In this document: positions 1 through 6,238 of the stretch, one piece after another
Position numbering within the stretch: position 1 is the first letter of the stretch
Layout of the letters: the number at the start of each line of letters is the position of its first letter
Source of the DNA: Candidatus Omnitrophota bacterium
GTDB taxonomy: Bacteria; Omnitrophota; Koll11; Gygaellales; JAHJCI01
DNA length: 11,612 bases
NCBI GenBank assembly: GCA_030622705.1
Contig: JAUXFU010000011.1
Location: 1 to 11,612, forward strand
Direction of reading: 5' to 3'
The notes under the pieces: model-generated
Database searches by the model: none
The model's input: only the letters and a program-made list of their open reading frames with translations
Told to the model about the DNA's origin: nothing
Program-made: the position numbers and the translations under genes

Positions 1-36
1 CCCTGAAGGACTATATCAGATGCCTCTGGCTGCACA

Positions 37-67
37 GATTATCCTTCGATTTTAGCGTAGGATAATC
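37..67. repeat. 9-bp perfect hairpin near left edge
   Basis: The arms GATTATCCT (37-45) and AGGATAATC (59-67) are exact reverse complements around a 13-base loop. A further CTGC/GCAG pairing (30-33 with 76-79) could extend it across an internal loop. No T-run follows on either strand, so it does not look like a simple intrinsic terminator. It could lie at the end of an RNA or a gene that starts outside the window, but no RNA family was recognised. Confidence 0.45.
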
Positions 68-225
68 GGCCTTAAGCAGGGTCGCAGGACAAATTACAAA
101 AGATTACGAAGATTCTTCTCATGGATAAAATCATCTCTGCAATCTATATCAGTTGCTCTAATCAAAAGGCTATCTGCCTTTTTACCCGGAATTCTCTTGC
201 TGCGTGTACTACCATGATAATTTTA

Positions 226-252
226 TAGACAAAACAGCTTAATAAATATAAT
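226..252 (+). promoter_or_regulatory. Putative sigma-70-type promoter for the three-gene operon
   Basis: A perfect TATAAT lies at 247-252, with TAGACA (5 of 6 matches to TTGACA) at 226-231. The 15-bp spacer is shorter than the usual 17. The -10 box ends only 10 bases before the ATG at 263, so a transcript from here would start almost at the start codon. No Shine-Dalgarno sequence lies in between, which fits leaderless translation of the first gene. The AT richness of the region makes chance matches likely. Confidence 0.35.
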
Positions 253-262
253 ATATATACTT

Positions 263-1870
263 ATGGAGAAGGCAATCTTAAAATTATCCAAGGATTACTT
301 TGAGTTTATGGCTTGCGCCTATCCTGTAATGAGCTTATCCGACGAATTCTATTTTTTCCCCCGCGCCAACAAGGCAATCCGATACATAGACTGCATGGAG
401 TGCCTAAACAAAGAAAAGATAAAACAGGATATCTCCTATGTAAGAACCCTTAAGCGAAACCTGGAAAAACTAAATCTGGAAGAGGCCGATCTGGAAACAC
501 AGATTGACCATCAGCTTCTCAGGCAAAGTATGGCCGCATTCCTGCGAGAATTCCAGCGGGTAAAGGTCTGGCAGAATGACCCTAATCTTTATCTCAAAAT
601 CGCCATCCTGGGGATTGGGCAGATTGTAAATAAATTGTCCGCGATAAAACCGGATATCAGGGAAGAGCTTGCTTGCCGAATCAAACAAATTCCCCAGCTT
701 TTAAATGAGGCAAGATTAAATCTGAACAAGATTCCCCGGCTTCATCAGGAAACCGCAATTCACCTGGCGCAGGCAATAATTGATTATCTTAATAAGCGGC
801 TTCGCCTATCTTTAGAAAGCAACTCAGGCTTTAGCGAACTGATAAAACTAAACAAGGGCGCAGCCCAGGCAGTGGATGATTTTAAAACATTTCTAAAAAA
901 GAGTACCGGAATTGAAGAGTCTGTCGGAGATAAAGAAAGTCTGCGGGAGCTGCTAACCAATGCCTTTTCTTATAAACGCAGCCCTGAAGAAATCTTTGAA
1001 ATTGCCTCGGACGAATACCGTAAGACTTTAATTGAATTAAAAAAAACCGCTGCGCGCATCCGTCCTTCTATGAATTGGCGAGAAATAATATCGGATTATA
1101 AATTGGAAACAGATAATACTGCAGAGTTATTAAATCTTTATTCCGCCCGGATTAGCAATTTAAAGGATTTTCTCATAGAAAAAGACCTGATCAGCATTCC
1201 CAAGATGCAGAACATCCAGGTAAGGCAAACCCCTGTTTATTTAGCGCCGATTAGGGCATCGGCCTCTTACAGCTGCCCCATAACCCGCAATCAAAAAGAG
1301 CCGGCATTTTTTTATGTAAATAATAATACAGGCGGAAAAAATATACATCAGGAATATATCTTTATTACTGCCCATGAGACCTACCCCGGACACCATCTAT
1401 TGGACTCAATTAGGCGTAATATCAAAAACCCGATTCGCCAACAGATTGAATCGGCCCTGTTTTATGAAGGCTGGGCTTCTTACGCGGAAGGATTGATTGA
1501 AGAATTCGGTTATCTAAACAACACAAGACAAAGACTCCTTGGCCTAAAAAGGCAGGCCTGGAGAGCGGTAAGGGCAAAATTAGATGTTGGCCTAAAGATA
1601 AATAAAATAAAACCTTCTGATGCCGCCGGGCAATTACGCCGGCTCGGCTATAGCCCATCCGGAGTCAAAACAATGCTCAGACACTATATGCTTACCTATG
1701 GGTATCAGTTGTGCTATACTATTGGCAAATTTGAGCTTGAAGAATTAAGCAAGAGCTTTGTTCCGCAGATGGGAATAAAAAATTTCCATAACTGCCTGCT
1801 CTCCGGAGGAGAACTTCCTTTTGATTTAATTAGAAGGAGATTGAAAAGATTATGCCGGAAGGATTCTTAG
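263..1870 (+). CDS. DUF885 family putative zinc metallopeptidase
   Basis: The 535-residue protein has the two hallmarks of the DUF885 family. One is HETYPGHH at residues 371-378, which contains the HExxPGHH form of a zinc-binding helix. The other is EGWASYAE at 402-409, whose glutamate is the expected third metal ligand. By family knowledge it is probably a metal-dependent peptidase; its substrate is unknown. Many DUF885 members are exported, but this one starts MEKAILKLSKDYFEF without a signal peptide or membrane segment, so it is probably cytoplasmic. The N-terminal half is helical and charged. The ATG at 263 is the first in a frame open from 221; it has no ribosome binding site, but the N-terminus resembles the family. 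The gene overlaps the downstream ATP-grasp gene by 19 bp, which argues for a shared pathway. Family assignment is secure; peptidase activity is inferred. Confidence 0.88.
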   Translation: MEKAILKLSKDYFEFMACAYPVMSLSDEFYFFPRANKAIRYIDCMECLNKEKIKQDISYVRTLKRNLEKLNLEEADLETQIDHQLLRQSMAAFLREFQRVKVWQNDPNLYLKIAILGIGQIVNKLSAIKPDIREELACRIKQIPQLLNEARLNLNKIPRLHQETAIHLAQAIIDYLNKRLRLSLESNSGFSELIKLNKGAAQAVDDFKTFLKKSTGIEESVGDKESLRELLTNAFSYKRSPEEIFEIASDEYRKTLIELKKTAARIRPSMNWREIISDYKLETDNTAELLNLYSARISNLKDFLIEKDLISIPKMQNIQVRQTPVYLAPIRASASYSCPITRNQKEPAFFYVNNNTGGKNIHQEYIFITAHETYPGHHLLDSIRRNIKNPIRQQIESALFYEGWASYAEGLIEEFGYLNNTRQRLLGLKRQAWRAVRAKLDVGLKINKIKPSDAAGQLRRLGYSPSGVKTMLRHYMLTYGYQLCYTIGKFELEELSKSFVPQMGIKNFHNCLLSGGELPFDLIRRRLKRLCRKDS

Positions 1871-3237
1871 GATATCATTCGGAATGGAATATGGGTAGTC
1901 CCGGGGGCTGGGATTATCAAAGGATGGCCCAGGAAATAGGAAGGTTATCCTGGAATAAAATAAAAGAGAAATCCGGCATTGATATAAATTTGGATTTCGA
2001 ACATCCCATTCTTAATCCTGTTCCCGCGTTTGCCAAATTACTCCTTGAGGCTCACCAGAGAAACTTTGGTAAGCAAAAGCCGTTTATTGCCCTGGTGGCC
2101 GAGGAAGAAACCCTCCCAAAGGTAGGAGAAAACATCCACTTTATAGAATATCTAAACAGCCTACCCAATGTCTCTGCCCGCCTGATTAGTCCGGACAAGC
2201 TGGAGCTAAAAAACAACCGGATTGTTGTCGGGAAAAATAAGGTTACCCTGATATTTCTCGATTTCAATAACAATGTAATTGTAAAATTAAAAAAGAAATA
2301 CAATCTTTCCCCGCTGCTTGAAGCGATAAAGCAGAGAATGATTATAAATCCCCGGGGAATGGAGCCGATCGGGACAAAAGGCGTATTTGAGGCAGTAACC
2401 TCGGAATATAAGAACATAGTAAGTAAAACTACACTTAAAAGGACCCCCTGGACAAAACAATTCTTCCCGCGTTCGACCACCGGTCCGGGAGGAAAAAGAG
2501 TTCCTGATTTAATTAAATGGGCAAAGGATAATTGGCCAAACATAATCCTAAAACCAATGCACGGCTATTCTGGCCAAGGCATTATTGTCGGCCATAAACA
2601 ACCGGATATTGACGAATGCATACAACAGGCATTAAGAAAGCGCGATTACATCGTCCAGCCCCTTGTTCCCCTTGACCTTTGGGCAGAGGAATTCCCCTGG
2701 ATTGACCGGGAGCACAAGAAACTGTTATTAAAAACCTGGCAAACTGATTTTCGCTGCTTCATTACTCATCAGGGCCTGATTGGCTTTGTTACCAGATTCG
2801 GCGGTATTCCTACCAATGTTGGTTCAGGCGGAGGTGTGCAGAGCACAGCAATCTTACGCTCTGATATAGCGGTCAATGAGGCAATCAAAAAAGTAAATGC
2901 GGCTATCCTTAATTCGGGATTTGAATTTATTGCTGAATTACAGGATGAAATCGATAAAAAATCTATCCGGATGGGCAATGTCTATCTCTTAGGCCCGATT
3001 ATAACAACGCTAAGGCCAAGGATAATTACCCCTAAGCATATTTTAGAACTGCAAATTTACGGCAGGAATCTCTGGGATGACGCAATGAAATTAGAGACCC
3101 TCTGGCAACAGGAAAAACTAACAAAATATGTTCAAATAAGTAAAGAGGAAGATGAAATTGCGCATCTTTGCCCCTGGCAGGGGAGTCCTGCCTTAATCGC
3201 CTCTGATGGTCTTTTTGGCTTCAAGGGAAATCCATGA
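1852..3237 (+). CDS. ATP-grasp ligase-like protein
   Basis: This 461-residue protein looks like a carboxylate-amine/thiol ligase of the ATP-grasp superfamily. The signs are a TPWTK segment near 200 resembling the linker before the ATP-grasp fold, the nucleotide-binding strand and glycine loop KPMHGYSGQGIIVG (234-247, Lys234 the likely ATP contact), an IVQPLV segment near 270, DFRCF (299-303) and NVGSGGGVQS (322-331). Residues 1-190 form a separate N-terminal domain with LNP and INPRG motifs, reminiscent of the pre-ATP-grasp domains of glutathionylspermidine-synthase-like ligases. The usual C-terminal E-x-N metal site could not be placed with confidence. The ATG is preceded by AGAAGGAGA (1832-1840), 11 bases upstream, which supports this start. 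It overlaps the peptidase gene by 19 bp and the methyltransferase gene by 4 bp. The substrate is unknown, and an amide bond to an amino acid or peptide is only a guess. Confidence 0.75.
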   Translation: MPEGFLGYHSEWNMGSPGGWDYQRMAQEIGRLSWNKIKEKSGIDINLDFEHPILNPVPAFAKLLLEAHQRNFGKQKPFIALVAEEETLPKVGENIHFIEYLNSLPNVSARLISPDKLELKNNRIVVGKNKVTLIFLDFNNNVIVKLKKKYNLSPLLEAIKQRMIINPRGMEPIGTKGVFEAVTSEYKNIVSKTTLKRTPWTKQFFPRSTTGPGGKRVPDLIKWAKDNWPNIILKPMHGYSGQGIIVGHKQPDIDECIQQALRKRDYIVQPLVPLDLWAEEFPWIDREHKKLLLKTWQTDFRCFITHQGLIGFVTRFGGIPTNVGSGGGVQSTAILRSDIAVNEAIKKVNAAILNSGFEFIAELQDEIDKKSIRMGNVYLLGPIITTLRPRIITPKHILELQIYGRNLWDDAMKLETLWQQEKLTKYVQISKEEDEIAHLCPWQGSPALIASDGLFGFKGNP

Positions 3238-4013
3238 TCAGGGTAAAAAATGATTGGTGGAAAGAGCTTTTTAACAGTATTTACCTAATTACTGACGCCA
3301 GAAGCGTATGTGATACTAAGCTTACCTGCCGGGAGGTAGATTTATTAGAGAAAACCCTGAGTTTAAATAGAACTGACCGAATCCTTGATTTATTCGGCGG
3401 ACAGGGAAGGCATTCAATAGAACTGGCAAAACGCGGATACCGGAATTTAACTGTGCTGGACTATTCTAATTATTTGCTCAATATAGGAAAAAGGCTGGCC
3501 AAAAAGACAAATCTAAACATAAATTTTCATCAAGGAGATGCCCGCTCAACCGGACTTATAAAGGAAAACTACTCAGTAATTTTCGTGATGGCAAATTCCT
3601 TTGGGTATTTTGCTGATGAAAAGGAGAATCTAAAAGTGTTGACGGAGACTGCTCGCCTTCTTGAGCCCAAAGGCAAGTTGCTTCTTGATTTGACCAATCC
3701 CGTATACGTTAAGAATAATCTTAAGCCGATATCGTGGCATAAAATCGGTAATGATATTGATGTCCTTCGGAATAGAAAGATTGAAAAGAATCTTGTTAAA
3801 ACACGAGAAATCGTAATATCTAAAAGGAAAGGCTTACTTAGAAATGAATGCTACTGCGAGCGCCTTTACAGCAAGATAAAAATTTATCAATTACTCAAAA
3901 AGGCCGGGTTTAAAAATATAAACACAAAAAATAACCTCTCGTTGCATAAAAAAAGACAGGACTATGGTTTTCTTACCTCAAGAATGATTGTTAGCGCAGT
4001 CAAGACGCCCTAA
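3234..4013 (+). CDS. Class I SAM-dependent methyltransferase
   Basis: The 259-residue protein has a Rossmann-type SAM-binding core. Motif I is ILDLFGGQGRHSIELAKRG (50-68), the acidic residue ending strand 2 is Asp76 in TVLDYS, the adenine-contact region is HQGDAR (99-104), motif IV is around VIFVMANSFGYF (115-126), and a post-core strand LEPKGKLLLDLTNP spans 143-156. A short N-terminal region DWWKELFNSIYL and a C-terminal strand-rich tail probably bind the substrate. The arrangement resembles small-molecule methyltransferases rather than rRNA or DNA enzymes, but the substrate cannot be read from sequence. Its ATG overlaps the ATP-grasp stop as ATGA, with AAGGGAA (3223-3229) as ribosome binding site, so translation is probably coupled. 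It is the last gene of the operon and converges on folE after 31 bp. Confidence 0.85.
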   Translation: MIRVKNDWWKELFNSIYLITDARSVCDTKLTCREVDLLEKTLSLNRTDRILDLFGGQGRHSIELAKRGYRNLTVLDYSNYLLNIGKRLAKKTNLNINFHQGDARSTGLIKENYSVIFVMANSFGYFADEKENLKVLTETARLLEPKGKLLLDLTNPVYVKNNLKPISWHKIGNDIDVLRNRKIEKNLVKTREIVISKRKGLLRNECYCERLYSKIKIYQLLKKAGFKNINTKNNLSLHKKRQDYGFLTSRMIVSAVKTP

Positions 4014-4044
4014 TATTTAATCGATGCTCAACCTCAATCATTAT

Positions 4045-4602
4045 TTACCCTTTGATTAATGCTAACGCCTCTGCGCGCGTCTTCTCATTCTCCTTAAAAA
4101 TTCCACGCACAGCTGAGGTTACCGTTAATATCCCGGGCTTCTTAACCCCACGCATTGAAAGGCAAAGATGCTCTGCTTCAATTACCGCCATGACCCCGCG
4201 CGGGCTAAGCTTACTCATAATAATGTCGGCAATCTGTGTAGTAAGTCTTTCCTGAATCTGGGGCCTTTTAGAGAGAATATCGACAACCCGGGCTATTTTA
4301 CTTAAACCCGTAACCCGGCCGCCCTTGGGAATATAAGCGACATGCGCCCTGCCAATAAACGGGATGAGATGATGCTCGCATACCGAGTAAAGAGGAATGC
4401 CTTTAAGCAGAATTATCTCATCGTGCTTCTGCTCAAGGATTACCTCAAGCTGTTGTTCAGGACTCTGTTTAATACCTGAGAATATCTCCTCGTACATCTG
4501 GGCAACCCGCTGTGGCGTATTCATCAAGTCTCTTCTTTGAGGGTCTTCACCAATTGCAGTCAGAATATCTCTTATTGCCTTTTCTATTTTTTTCTTATCC
4601 AC
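4045..4602 (-). CDS. folE: GTP cyclohydrolase I (EC 3.5.4.16)
   Basis: FolE converts GTP to 7,8-dihydroneopterin triphosphate, the first step of tetrahydrofolate synthesis, as a cytoplasmic homodecamer. At 185 residues it is close to the usual bacterial length. The zinc ligands are visible: Cys75 and His78 in SVCEHHLIP, and Cys147 in EHLCLSMRG. His77 corresponds to the catalytic histidine of the CEHH motif. GLSKIAR (99-105), RPQIQERLT (113-121) and the C-terminal TSAVRGIF (162-169) are also typical. The start is GTG, chosen because a strong GGAGGG lies 4 bases upstream and an ATG 14 bases further upstream is out of frame. It is the last gene of the minus-strand block, and the whole gap to mnmE is a palindromic repeat. 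No terminator is obvious after the stop. Confidence 0.97.
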   Translation of the reverse strand: MDKKKIEKAIRDILTAIGEDPQRRDLMNTPQRVAQMYEEIFSGIKQSPEQQLEVILEQKHDEIILLKGIPLYSVCEHHLIPFIGRAHVAYIPKGGRVTGLSKIARVVDILSKRPQIQERLTTQIADIIMSKLSPRGVMAVIEAEHLCLSMRGVKKPGILTVTSAVRGIFKENEKTRAEALALIKG

Positions 4603-4606
4603 TTAT

Positions 4607-4612
4607 CCCTCC
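4607..4612 (-). promoter_or_regulatory. Ribosome binding site fixing the GTG start of folE
   Basis: On the minus strand GGAGGG is followed by ATAA and then GTG. This is the strongest Shine-Dalgarno match in the minus-strand block and decides a non-ATG start for folE. It lies just outside the palindromic repeat that fills the rest of the mnmE-folE gap. Confidence 0.75.
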
Positions 4613-4620
4613 ACATTGCA

Positions 4621-4715
4621 ACCACGGAGGCACGGAATAATCTCCGGAGACACGGAGATTATTTTCCGTGGCTCCGTGAGCTTCAGTTTCAATCTCAGCT
4701 CCGTGCTTCCGTGGT
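4621..4715. repeat. CACGGA-type inverted repeat filling the mnmE-folE gap
   Basis: The unit (C)CACGGAG occurs here repeatedly in both orientations. The outer arms 4621-4636 and 4700-4715 are reverse complements with one mismatch. Inside, 4637-4646 pairs with 4653-4662 (10 bp, perfect), continued by 4631-4636 with 4665-4670 after a 2-base bulge, and then 4623-4629 with 4672-4678 after a G-G mismatch. This gives a hairpin of about 23 pairs that competes with the outer pairing. The element begins 2 bases after the mnmE stop and ends just before the folE ribosome binding site. It resembles REP-like repeats seen in many candidate-phylum genomes. It may act as a transcript stabiliser or partial terminator, but no long T-run follows. 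Confidence 0.85.
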
Positions 4716-4717
4716 CA

Positions 4718-6139
4718 CTATTTGCCAATACAAAACTCACTAAAAATCCTGTCTAATACATCCCCGGAAAAACGCCTGCCCTGAATATCATCTAAAAAGC
4801 CAACTGCCTGTTTAACATCATAAGAAATGAATTCAAAAGATAGATTTGCTTTAACTGATTTCTCCGCATGCGTAATTGATTTTTGCGCCTTTTTAAGTTG
4901 TTGAATATGCCTAAGGTTACTTACCCATACCGGCTGGCCTGATTTAATTTTGCCATTAAATACAAACCGGGCAACCTCCTCCTCCAGTAAATCAATATTT
5001 CTTTGCTCTTTTGCCGAAATCTCGACAACCCGCTTAAATTGACGGATAATCTGCCGGCATTTTATTCTACGCCTTTTATCTATTTTATTAATTATAGCGA
5101 GCACCGGCCTTAGCTTAACCCTGCGCATTAACGCCTCATCCTCACAAGATAAATCCCTACTCCCGTCAAAAACAAGCAAAATTAAATCTGCTTCCTTGAT
5201 GTAGCGGCGGCTGCGGGAAACTGCCTTTCTCTCAATTAAATCTCCCGGTTCGATTATCCCGGCAGTATCAACAATCCGTATCGGGATTCCCCTGATATCC
5301 AAAACCTCCTCGATGGTATCACGGGTAGTTCCCGCAATAGAAGTAACGATTGAACGCTCGCACCTTAATAAGACATTTAAGAGCAAAGATTTTCCAACAT
5401 TGGGTTTACCGCAAATAACTACCCTTACGCCCTCACGAAGAATCCTCCCCTTTGATGAATTGCTCAAGATTAGCTGCAGCTGCCGGTTTACCTGATTCAA
5501 TTCATAAGCAATACTGCTATTATCGGTCTCACCCAAATCCTCACCCGGAAAATCAATGCCTGCGTCTAAAATAACAAGCAGCTGTAATAACCTAGTTCTT
5601 AATCGATTCAGCCCTTTTGACAAACTCCCCTTCAACTGCTCGACGCTCATTCTTAAGGCAGAGTTGGTCTTTGCCCTGATAATATCCAATACCGCTTCAG
5701 CTTGAGGTAGGTCGATCCGGCCGTTTAAAAACGCTCGCTGCGTAAATTCACCGGGTTTAGCCATACGCGCACCGGAATCCAAGATTAGCTCCAGGGTTTT
5801 TCTCAGCGGCAGAACTCCACCATGACAATTAATCTCCACAATATCCTCTTTGGTATAGCTTCGCGGCTTACGCATTACGGTCAGGATAACTTCGTCAATA
5901 ATATTTTGGCTTCGCTCGACTTTACTTAGGGTTTCCTTCGGTCGCGCGGTTTCGACAACCCAGCCATAATGCGTTGTATGGCTTTTAAAAACAGATGGCT
6001 TGCGGCCATCCCCGGAAAGAAAAATCCTATCTGCAATTAAAAGGGATTTACTACCGCTAATCCTTACAATGCCAATGCCTGATTCGCCAACCGGCGTACC
6101 AATTGCCGCAATTGTATCATTGAAACCAACATGCATCAT
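4718..6139 (-). CDS. mnmE: tRNA modification GTPase MnmE
   Basis: MnmE with MnmG installs the carboxymethylaminomethyl or aminomethyl group on wobble U34 of certain tRNAs, using a methylene-THF carbon. The 473-residue protein has the N-terminal folate-binding domain (NDTIAAIGTP at 7-16; YTKEDIVEINCHGG at 95-108; KPGEFTQRAFLNGRIDLPQAEA at 128-149), a helical domain, and an inserted G domain. In the G domain, G1 is GKPNVGKS (244-251), the K-loop and G2 SIAGTTRDT (267-275), G3 DTAG (291-294) and G4 NKID (351-354). The C-terminus ends CIGK (470-473) with the catalytic cysteine. Two adjacent ATGs (6139, 6136) are possible starts; neither has a clear ribosome binding site. Residues 63-79 look like an extra hydrophilic insert compared with the family. 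Confidence 0.97.
   Translation of the reverse strand: MMHVGFNDTIAAIGTPVGESGIGIVRISGSKSLLIADRIFLSGDGRKPSVFKSHTTHYGWVVETARPKETLSKVERSQNIIDEVILTVMRKPRSYTKEDIVEINCHGGVLPLRKTLELILDSGARMAKPGEFTQRAFLNGRIDLPQAEAVLDIIRAKTNSALRMSVEQLKGSLSKGLNRLRTRLLQLLVILDAGIDFPGEDLGETDNSSIAYELNQVNRQLQLILSNSSKGRILREGVRVVICGKPNVGKSLLLNVLLRCERSIVTSIAGTTRDTIEEVLDIRGIPIRIVDTAGIIEPGDLIERKAVSRSRRYIKEADLILLVFDGSRDLSCEDEALMRRVKLRPVLAIINKIDKRRRIKCRQIIRQFKRVVEISAKEQRNIDLLEEEVARFVFNGKIKSGQPVWVSNLRHIQQLKKAQKSITHAEKSVKANLSFEFISYDVKQAVGFLDDIQGRRFSGDVLDRIFSEFCIGK
5903..5953 (-). other. Probable in-frame insert in the MnmE N-terminal domain
   Basis: Residues 63-79 (beginning ETARPKETLSK and ending VERSQN) separate THYGWVV from IIDEVILTVMRKPRS. 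In typical MnmE these two segments are joined by only a few residues. The DNA here (with CTTCGCTCGAC, CCTTCGG and TCGCGCGG) has the flavour of the CTTCG/TCGA-rich dispersed repeats of many bacteria. No clear palindrome was found, so an inserted repeat is an inference. Confidence 0.4.
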
Positions 6140-6180
6140 ATTCTGTTAGAAACCTGTATCAACATCTTTAAAAACGCATA

Positions 6181-6238
6181 CTACTTTCTTAAAAGTAGCG
6201 GGCAGCAAGAAAGAAAAAATCTCTCTGCTCGCTACTTT
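6181..6238 (-). terminator. Three-armed hairpin at the folC stop, possible folC terminator
   Basis: Arm 6192-6205 (AAAGTAGCGGGCAG) pairs with 6225-6238 as 14 bp including one G-T wobble, around a 19-base loop. A third copy of the arm, CTACTTT at 6181-6187, can pair instead with 6192-6198. On the minus strand the hairpin starts inside the last codons of folC, spans its stop, and its 3' arm ends in CTACTTTT. This is compatible with a weak intrinsic terminator or attenuator between folC and mnmE. The T-run is short and part of it is in the stem, so termination is uncertain. Confidence 0.4.

Larger units (their letters stand above)
1..262. other. Left-edge stretch without a supportable gene
   Basis: No complete gene is visible. 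If a gene enters from the left on the plus strand, it could end at a stop at 53-55 (frame 2) or 63-65 (frame 3). The 17-20 residues available in each frame are too few to recognise or to choose between. A 36-codon ATG frame at 121-228 lacks a ribosome binding site and any familiar sequence. The stretch contains a hairpin at 37-67, a weak A-tract/T-tract stem at 164-182, and a very AT-rich promoter-like segment just before 263. Confidence 0.5.

Noticed and set aside
1..90. 3' end of RNase P RNA, tmRNA or SRP RNA
   Set aside because: None of the conserved blocks of these RNAs could be found in the 90 bases visible.
164..182. A-tract/GGC/T-tract stem resembling an intrinsic terminator
   Set aside because: Only three G-C pairs in a 7-bp stem, and most of the T-run lies in the stem; no upstream gene is confirmed.
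121..228. 36-codon ATG frame on the plus strand before the operon
   Set aside because: There is no ribosome binding site, no recognisable sequence, and its end overlaps the promoter-like region.
2052..2543. 163-codon open frame antisense to the ATP-grasp gene
   Set aside because: It lies wholly within a gene supported by motifs, a ribosome binding site and operon overlaps.
263..4013. Ribosomally made peptide (graspetide) cluster
   Set aside because: No small precursor gene with repeated acidic/threonine core motifs is visible in or beside the operon, and the ATP-grasp protein has a different N-terminal domain.
4014..4044. Bidirectional terminator between the convergent methyltransferase and folE genes
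   Set aside because: The 31-bp gap contains no stem of useful length or T-run.
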